From: Oidiodendron maius Zn
Lineage: Eukaryota; Ascomycota; Leotiomycetes; Myxotrichaceae
Assembly (NCBI GenBank): GCA_000827325.1
Contig: KN832881.1
Coordinates: 518,616-582,615, forward strand
Length of the DNA: 64,000 nucleotides
Direction of reading: 5' to 3'
In this document: piece by piece, positions 57,895 to 64,000 of the stretch
How positions within the stretch are numbered: the stretch's first letter is position 1
Layout: every line of letters starts with the position of its first letter
Notes under the pieces: model-generated
The model's input: only the letters and a program-made list of their open reading frames with translations
Told to the model about the DNA's origin: nothing
Database searches by the model: none
Position numbers and translations under genes: made by a program

Positions 57895-59778
57895 ATGTCC
57901 CTTGTTTCCGTGCTTCGTTATGCGCTCTTCGTCCTGATACCACTCTCTTTAACCCTTTCCAGCTATCTCTACCTCTATCCGGTCTTCCATCTCTGCGCCT
58001 TCCCGTCCCCTGACCACGATGCCAGCACAGCATACTTCAACACGCTTCGACAGCATACCTTCGCATCCCATGACCCAAAGAAGATAGCACCGTTTCGGCT
58101 CCTTGCTCTCGGCGATCCGCAGCTCGAAGGCGACTCGTCAATTCCCGATGCTGAAGCTGCCACCTATCCACACCTCACACAATTTTGGAAAGATGCCCTC
58201 CTCCTCAATGGCACGAGGCATAGTCCTCTTCAGTGGCTGCGGCATAGTCTCCATGATTTAATTGACTTTTATCTTGATGATATCCCGAAATCTCTCTACG
58301 TGTACCGAAAACGACTCGACCACATTGGCAACGACTATTACCTTGGGCACATATACCGTACGTTACATTGGTGGACAGATCCTACACATGTCACGGCTTT
58401 AGGGGACCTTGTGGGTAGTCAGTGGATCGATGATGCCGAATTTGAAAGCCGTGGGTGGCGGTTTTGGAATAGAGTATTCCGACACGGTCTCCGAGTCCCC
58501 GAGGACGTGGCTTCACAGCCGGCTGAAGATTTTCAGGACACGAGAAGACTCGGAGACGATGCTGAGGTTTGGAAGCGAAGAATTATAAATGTGGCGGGGA
58601 ACCATGATGTTGGCTATGCGGGAGATTTGTCACAGGAACGAATGGATAGATTTCTTAAGGTTTTTGGGAACCCAAACTACGAGTTACGATTCCATTTACC
58701 CGTCAATTCGACAAAGGTGGCGACGGAGGATGGCGAAGCCCTTGTCCCGGAATTGAGAATTGTGGTCATTAATGATATGAACCTCGATACCCCTGCTTCG
58801 TCTCCGGAGCTCCAGGCAGACACGTATAAGTTCCTCAACGCTATTATTTCGACCTCCAGGGATGTAAATCGACCCGCTCACTTCACCCTTGTCCTCACGC
58901 ATATTCCCATGCACAAGAAGGAGGGGGTTTGCGTTGATGCTCCGTTTTTCGATTTCTTTGATGGGATGTACGAGAATGGAGTAAAGGAGCAGAATCACCT
59001 CTCTGATACAGCCTCGAAAGGATTCTTGGAGGGCATCTTCGGTATGAGTGGTAATGAAAATGTTCCTGGTTATGGCTTTGGCAGAGACGGGTTGATATTA
59101 ACTGGCCATGATCACGAGGGTTGCGACTCTTATCATTACATCAACCAAACGTCCGACGGGGAACAACTTTGGGAAGCTCTACGCTGGCAGGACGCACTGT
59201 CCGCGGGTCTTGTCAACCAACCTGGCATCCCCGGCATGAGGGAAATCACGGTTAGGAGTATGATGGGAGCTTTCCAGGGAAATGCGGGTCTGTTGTCTTT
59301 GTGGTTTGACGAGGAGACTTGGGATTGGGAGTTTGAATTTACAAATTGTGAGCTGGGGCCGCAGCATATTTGGTGGGTGGTGCATGTCCTGGACCTCATC
59401 ACTATTGGCGTTGTTGCTGCGTACGGGATATGTGTTATTCTTCCTCTGGTCCTTGTTTGCGAGAAAGCTGGACAAAAGTTGAAGCGTGTTGCAGATGGCG
59501 TACCCATGTGGGATACGCAAGGGAAAGCGCTTCTAGAAGCCAAACATTCTAGAGACACGGCAAGGGTAGGGGATGACTCGGTGATGGGAACTGAAGGGCA
59601 GACCACTCGGGCTCTTCAGAAGGAGCAGGATACCATGCATGCTACGTTGAAGAAAGCAGCTGACCACCTCGATGTTCCTGGGTCGGGAAAGAAGAGTGTG
59701 CGAAGGAAGAAGAGCAAGACTGCTGTGAATGGAAGCCTGGACTCAATACGCCCGAACAGTTCGGGGGGGCGCAGCTAA
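57895..59778 (+). CDS. Ted1/PGAP5-like ER metallophosphoesterase
   Basis: Proteins of this group (yeast Ted1 and Cdc1, human PGAP5) remove ethanolamine-phosphate from GPI glycans in the ER so that GPI proteins can be exported. This is a single exon of 627 residues. An N-terminal membrane span (YALFVLIPLSLTLSSYLYLY) and a C-terminal one (LDLITIGVVAAYGICVILPL) bracket the luminal phosphoesterase domain. The five metal motifs are in order: LALGDPQ, TALGDLVGS, NVAGNHDVG, LTHIPMH and LTGHDHEGCD. The basic C-terminus (SGKKSVRRKKSKTA) lies in the cytosol. The ATG at 57895 is preferred because the signal-like span follows it; another ATG 14 bases upstream is out of frame. Confidence 0.88.
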   Translation: MSLVSVLRYALFVLIPLSLTLSSYLYLYPVFHLCAFPSPDHDASTAYFNTLRQHTFASHDPKKIAPFRLLALGDPQLEGDSSIPDAEAATYPHLTQFWKDALLLNGTRHSPLQWLRHSLHDLIDFYLDDIPKSLYVYRKRLDHIGNDYYLGHIYRTLHWWTDPTHVTALGDLVGSQWIDDAEFESRGWRFWNRVFRHGLRVPEDVASQPAEDFQDTRRLGDDAEVWKRRIINVAGNHDVGYAGDLSQERMDRFLKVFGNPNYELRFHLPVNSTKVATEDGEALVPELRIVVINDMNLDTPASSPELQADTYKFLNAIISTSRDVNRPAHFTLVLTHIPMHKKEGVCVDAPFFDFFDGMYENGVKEQNHLSDTASKGFLEGIFGMSGNENVPGYGFGRDGLILTGHDHEGCDSYHYINQTSDGEQLWEALRWQDALSAGLVNQPGIPGMREITVRSMMGAFQGNAGLLSLWFDEETWDWEFEFTNCELGPQHIWWVVHVLDLITIGVVAAYGICVILPLVLVCEKAGQKLKRVADGVPMWDTQGKALLEAKHSRDTARVGDDSVMGTEGQTTRALQKEQDTMHATLKKAADHLDVPGSGKKSVRRKKSKTAVNGSLDSIRPNSSGGRS

Positions 59779-60368
59779 ATAGCTCAGCGAGATGCCGTGA
59801 GACATATGATAGCCAATGATTATTAACCTGCCGAAAGTTGGCTGCACATCGTGAACCGCACATAGTGGTGGATAGGAAGGCTGTGCCCATGTGAGGTGCA
59901 TCGATTTGGCATTAATTGGCGGATAGAAGGAGGATCGCATGTCTTAAGTATCCCCGTACTAAACGTAGAGCAAGGCGTGTGCCCAGCTTGTGATATCCGA
60001 GATATGAATTTCACGCAGAAGATCTACAGTAGATATGTCTCCTTCTGTGCCTAGCATTGCCCAATGCGCCCTGTTCAGAGCCGCAGTTCACGTTTTGCCG
60101 CTTGACCCGCCATGGATGACGTCGACTGGGATTTTGTGTCTGCGCAAGCCAACAATCTCATGGGTTGGTTCGTCCTTGTCAGGAAGGTCGACCTTCTCCC
60201 GGCTGTCAGTTTGACATACCCCGCCTCCGCCGTGGCTGAGAGCAGCCCTGCCGCCTAAACGGGACCGTGCCAAGTATAAGTAGCGGTCCCTATCGGAGCT
60301 TATCTCGAATTCGATACCTTATACCAGGTGATACATGCTCCCGAAACTAAGAGTTGATCGCATCGGAA
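59779..60368. other. Intergenic region upstream of the glycine-rich DUF1399 gene
   Basis: These 590 bases hold the 3' side of the Ted1-like gene and the promoter of the next. A short purine-rich stretch but no clear TATA box is seen. Confidence 0.35.
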
Positions 60369-62887
60369 ATGCCTATTAACCTCGAAAAGCTGTCCCTTGG
60401 GGCAGGTAAGAAGAAGGGAAACGCCGGAGTCAATGGCAACAGAGCTCCCCCGGACGGCGCAGATCCGCCTGCAGGTCCACCTCCATCCCAAGATGCCCCA
60501 CCAACATATACTGCTGCAGACCCTTTGGACGCACCCGCGGGTCCTTCTTCTGAGGAACTCAGTGCCGCGTTCTCCAATCTTACGCTCCCCGACGTCACCG
60601 TCCCTTTCCCAACTGCCGACCAGTGCCTGGCACATCTCAAATTGCTCAACAGCTTCCATGCTCTGAAAGAAGACGTCGGATACACAGACGGCTTATTCGG
60701 CCTCTGGGATGCGAGATGCGAGAAACTGGAGGGGAAGGAGAGGGATGAGGCACTGGCAAAGACCCGAGAGAAGAGATGGGCTATATATATCGCTCGGGCT
60801 GTGGAACGATTTGAGGTTTGGTGGCTGAAATACTTATGTTCTCTGGAGGAGAGCAAAAGGCTAGAAGGGAAGGAAATGATAAGTACTTCCGTTGATTACA
60901 CGCTATTCATGGGGAAAGGAAGACCCCGGAAATGGACCACCGCGATGCTCCCTCCTCTTGGTAAGGACCACTCTCCTGGTGACGTATGATAGCTGCTTAC
61001 CAGCGTAGATGTTCTCATGGTTTGGCATGCATTCATGCTTAACCCTAGAAATTACTTAGAGGATTGTATCCGATTCGGGCTAAAGCACCTGTGGGCTACG
61101 GGCATGCCTTGGCCTGCGGTTAACGAGGCTATTGACACAGACTTCAACTATACTGTCTCAAAGCAAGGAATGGAGACATTTTCAGGTACGACAGGTCTTA
61201 GCTGGAATAACGCCGATGATCCAATGTCCAAAACCTTGTACTGCCCTCGATGCTCTACACAATTGAATATTCCTTGGACGACATGCGGAGCAAAAGAGAA
61301 ACCTAGTCATGAGGAGTGAGCAATATCTACTCTTTTATCACCTATAGGTCGTCACTAATGTGTCACAGAATTACACAAATGGTCGGTACTGGGTATGGAG
61401 ACAGAGGGCTCTCTTATCCTTGTCACAAATGCCGTAGTAATATTACCCATGACTTTCTCAGGGTTGCCAAGTTCAGGAAAGATACAGAAAATCTTATCAT
61501 GAAGGACTGGCCACTAGGGGGGACTATCATCACGCCCTCCACCGGCACTCCAGTTGCGCCAGCTGAAAAAATATGGCATTGGGAGCCTAATCTCTTCCCA
61601 AATCGGCTTGTTGGCAAGGAGCTTCGAGTTCGTATCCTGGAGCTGATCAATCCAGGTTCGACGAATGAACCAACTATGAATGACATTAAGAATATTCTTG
61701 AATCAGCCATCAAGGATCGATCAGTTATTAAGAAAGCGAACAAAGGCGCTCCTTTAGACTCCGGCGTATTAAGCGGTCGCGAGAAACTTGCGATACGTAA
61801 GATGATGTCGAGATATTGGGAGAATACGTCTATCTTTGCCCTCGAGCTTGGTGGTGCAGTCATTCGACAAGGAGTCTTCGTGGAAAAGATGCACAGTATC
61901 GATTGGTTGCATAGTCCGACCGCAAAGAGCACGATGGAGAGACTTATAACCAAATATGCTCGATTTATGCAAATTATTGCTGATCATCAATTTCACGTTG
62001 CAGTACCGACCTTAGATGTTGATTTAGGATGGCATACCCATCAGCTTTCGCCGCAAGCATATTTCAACTATACGGTTGACAAATGCAGGAAATTCATCGA
62101 TCACGACGATAAGATAGACGAAGACGAATTGTCCACTAGCTTTGAATGGACATCCAAAACATACCAGAAACAATACAAAGAAGTCTACTCCGAGTGCACG
62201 TGTTGGTATTGCGAAGGTACGTTCCCTTTCATTCATACTCCCTGTAACATCTAACATATCACAGCTATCCGGACAAAACACATCTCAAATGCGAGGATCT
62301 TTGGTCAGTCCAAGCATGAGAAGGTGATGAACTCGTTTTATGATTCAGGAGCTGCCAAGCTCTGCCCTCCAGACAAGTCCGCACACATCAGTTCTCACAA
62401 TGCTGTTAAGTCTATTGAGAGTGGAATCGGAGCAGAAATCGCTCAGCGTCTTCGCCTGAAACACCAAAAGGATCTAGAAGCGGCCTACCAGAAAGCCTGT
62501 GCCAGGGCGGCCGCGAAAGGCAGACCCATTCCGCAGAGGACAACAGCAGCGGACTATTACGTAGGCTCTTGGGGGTATCCTTACTTAATGTATGGCCCGT
62601 ACATGTCGATTGGTATGATGGGTGGTTTGTACTATGCGGGTGACCCGTGTTTGATGCCGGTTGGGGCTGGGATGGTAGGCAATTGTTGCGCGGGCACATG
62701 TTCAGGAGGAATTGCAGCAGGAGGTTGTGGATCCCCAGGTGGCTGTGGCGGAACGGTAGGAGGCTGTAGCGGAGGCGCTGCAGGAGGTTGTGGAGGAGGC
62801 GTAGGGGGAGGAGGTTGTGGAGGTGGAGGTGGTGGAGGTTGTGGAGGAGGTGGAGGAGGAGGAGGATGCGGAGGCGGGGGTGCATGA
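60369..62887 (+). CDS. Glycine-rich-domain (DUF1399/GRDP) protein with Cys/Gly tail
   Basis: Exons are 60369-60960, 61009-61315, 61369-62216 and 62265-62887 (789 residues), with all joins in frame. After a Pro/Ala-rich N-terminus lie the DUF1399 segments: LHAHLKLLNSFHALK-like text early (AHLKLLNSFHALKEDVG), VWHAFMLNPRNYLEDC, and VDLGWHTHQLSPQAYFNY. The His/Trp motifs repeat in this family. CPRCSTQLNIPW and CHKCRSN look like a zinc-binding pair in the middle. The last 65 residues are almost pure Gly and Cys (GGCGGGG units), with very few other residues. Plant GRDP proteins act in stress and RNA contexts; in fungi the role is not known. The tail is repetitive in DNA and could vary in length between strains. 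Confidence 0.82.
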
Positions 62888-63352
62888 ATACTAGCACTTG
62901 CAACCTCCCTGATACCATGACTTGTCGTTTACCAGCCATTATATATTGCCGGAATGATTATTTGCTTCATTTGATGAGTAAAAGATATATGCCATCTTGA
63001 AATAAGAGAAACGACTATTGAAGCCCTAACAGCGGCACGTGATATAACGTCCTCCTTTCGGGATATGCGAAGGAGCTGTATGCCCCTGGGCGAGCCAACC
63101 ACGACGGCATCTGATTGGTGACAACGCAACATCGTTTTTCAGCTTCTCTGCATGAGTCGACTCACAGTCACAGAAAGATAGGCGGACCAGCGCCTGTGGT
63201 GCAACATGTATGCGATCGCAAGCTTAGGCTGCCACGGCAGCCTCGCACCAGGCCGGGCAGCCGCCTTGGGAAATACTGTATGTATATAAACGGCCTGCTC
63301 CTCGGTGTGAGTGCACCATATTCGATGATAAGGCCAAGGTGCTACGATCATC
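62888..63352. promoter_or_regulatory. Upstream region of the BCS1-like gene
   Basis: These 465 bases contain a GCACGTGATA site near 63036 and the TATA box listed separately. The 3' end of the glycine-rich protein gene lies at the left. No gene is seen. Confidence 0.4.
63283..63290 (+). promoter_or_regulatory. TATA box upstream of the BCS1-like gene
   Basis: The sequence is TATATAAA, 63 bases before the ATG at 63353. The distance leaves a very short leader of perhaps 30 bases. Confidence 0.5.
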
Positions 63353-64000
63353 ATGTCGTTCATTCACCTCGCCTCCCTCGCCTCCCTCGCCTCCCTCGCC
63401 TCCCTCACCTCCCTCGCCCCCCTCGCCCAGAGGAACTCCTCTGCTCAGAATCTAGTGCAGGTGCCAGCCAACTTGCTGGAGACTTTCATACCAGGCTATG
63501 GAACCATTTCACGTATACTACTCGAAACATTTGGTATTGATGTCACCCTTCTGGTGTCTGTCTCGTTTTTCCTTTTTGCCCTGGGTAGATCATTTACCTA
63601 CCTCAAAAATCAGTTTTTAGCGCTCGTAATGCGATTTGGGACATGTTCCGTCGAGATCGGGGCAGACGCAGATACGTACTTCTAGGTAATGGATTGGATG
63701 GCAGATCGAGGCATTGGTCAAGATTCCCATAATCTGACTGCTATCGCAACGCAACGAAATCACCTATACATGCATGTCGATGACCGCGACTTTGACTTGC
63801 CTCCGCCTCTACCGGTTCTTACATCTTCTCGCAAGAAGCAGAGTCCGCAACGCTACGAACCTTCTCTAGGGCAAACTCAATACTTCTGGTTTAATAATCG
63901 CCTCTTTCGCTGGCACAGGCAGAATGAGTCCCAGAACCACAGGTATCTCCGCATCGAGGGCAGGTTGTACTGCCTGAGCCGCACCACCGCTCCGATCAAA
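63353..64000 (+). CDS. BCS1-like AAA protein, N-terminal part (runs off window; TAG in frame)
   Basis: BCS1 is a mitochondrial inner-membrane AAA ATPase that exports folded Rieske protein. Filamentous fungi have many BCS1-like paralogues of unknown task. The frame starts at 63353, holds a membrane span at about residues 64-80 (VTLLVSVSFFLFALGRS) and enters the BCS1_N region (CSVEIGADADTYF). It then meets TAG at 63683-63685 and continues open in the same frame to the window end (VMDWMADRGIGQDSHNL, then QYFWFNNRLFRWHR). A 60-base segment, 63626-63685, has GTAATG at one end and TTCTAG at the other, so it could be a small intron of length 3n. But the text it would remove looks like conserved BCS1_N sequence. 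The gene is thus either spliced there or a pseudogene. The ATPase domain lies beyond the window. Confidence 0.65.
63364..63426 (+). repeat. 9-base coding microsatellite (Leu-Ala-Ser repeats)
   Basis: The unit CCTCGCCTC recurs about six times with small changes, encoding LASLASLASLASL at the N-terminus of the BCS1-like protein. Such a 9-base unit can change in copy number without shifting frame. Confidence 0.85.

Noticed and set aside
1-64000. CRISPR array, bacterial operon or LTR-type element
   Set aside because: No regularly spaced repeats, long terminal repeats, reverse transcriptase or transposase text was seen in reading both strands. A formal repeat search was not possible.

Overview
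This is nuclear DNA from a filamentous ascomycete (Pezizomycotina). Nearly every gene is broken by short GT..AG introns of about 45 to 70 bases, several with a CTAAC- or CTGAC-like branch site. The gene set is eukaryotic and fungal: IQGAP, exosome Rrp41, Erd2, Tim50, Rpd3, Rpn11, a GH76 mannanase, and a Clr5-domain protein. Relics of a HET-domain gene and a BCS1-like AAA gene point to the same group. The class (perhaps Leotiomycetes) is a guess. I see no retrovirus-like element, no CRISPR array and no complete transposon.

Layout, left to right. From 1 to 18.5 kb lies a dense block: the 5' part of IMP dehydrogenase, an IQGAP cytokinesis scaffold, a DHA1-type MFS transporter, a glutamate-carboxypeptidase-II-like M28 peptidase followed by a 77-bp tandem duplication, an HDEL-ended protein disulfide isomerase, exosome Rrp41/Ski6, and a membrane-anchored PAN-like surface protein. 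From 18.9 to 27 kb the DNA is poorer in genes. It holds a collapsed RCC1 pseudogene, one large unrecognised gene of about 1109 residues, an AT microsatellite and a decayed HET-domain gene. From 27 to 41 kb come an RNase III-like small protein with lost acidic residues, an Erd2 receptor with a long tail, a GH76 enzyme, an MCT-type transporter, Y14 of the exon junction complex, an intron-containing tRNA-Leu(CAG), two hypothetical proteins and Tim50.

Two near-empty stretches (40.9-45.0 and 45.6-48.9 kb) flank a small two-exon Clr5-domain gene. From 48.9 to 64 kb the DNA is dense again: ribosomal protein uL14 (Rpl23), Rpd3 and Rpn11 in divergent orientation, an acyl-protein-thioesterase-like hydrolase, a secreted M28 leucine aminopeptidase, a Ted1/PGAP5-like phosphoesterase, and a glycine-rich DUF1399 protein. 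The window ends in a BCS1-like gene whose reading frame carries a TAG that is either a nonsense codon or lies inside a 60-base intron.

Most genes are housekeeping genes with no operon logic. The points worth following are the two host-gene fossils, the ambiguous BCS1-like gene, the small Clr5 gene, the degenerate RNase III and the unusual C-terminal extensions. Exon borders were placed by eye from splice consensus, frame continuity and family resemblance. No alignment or database search was run.
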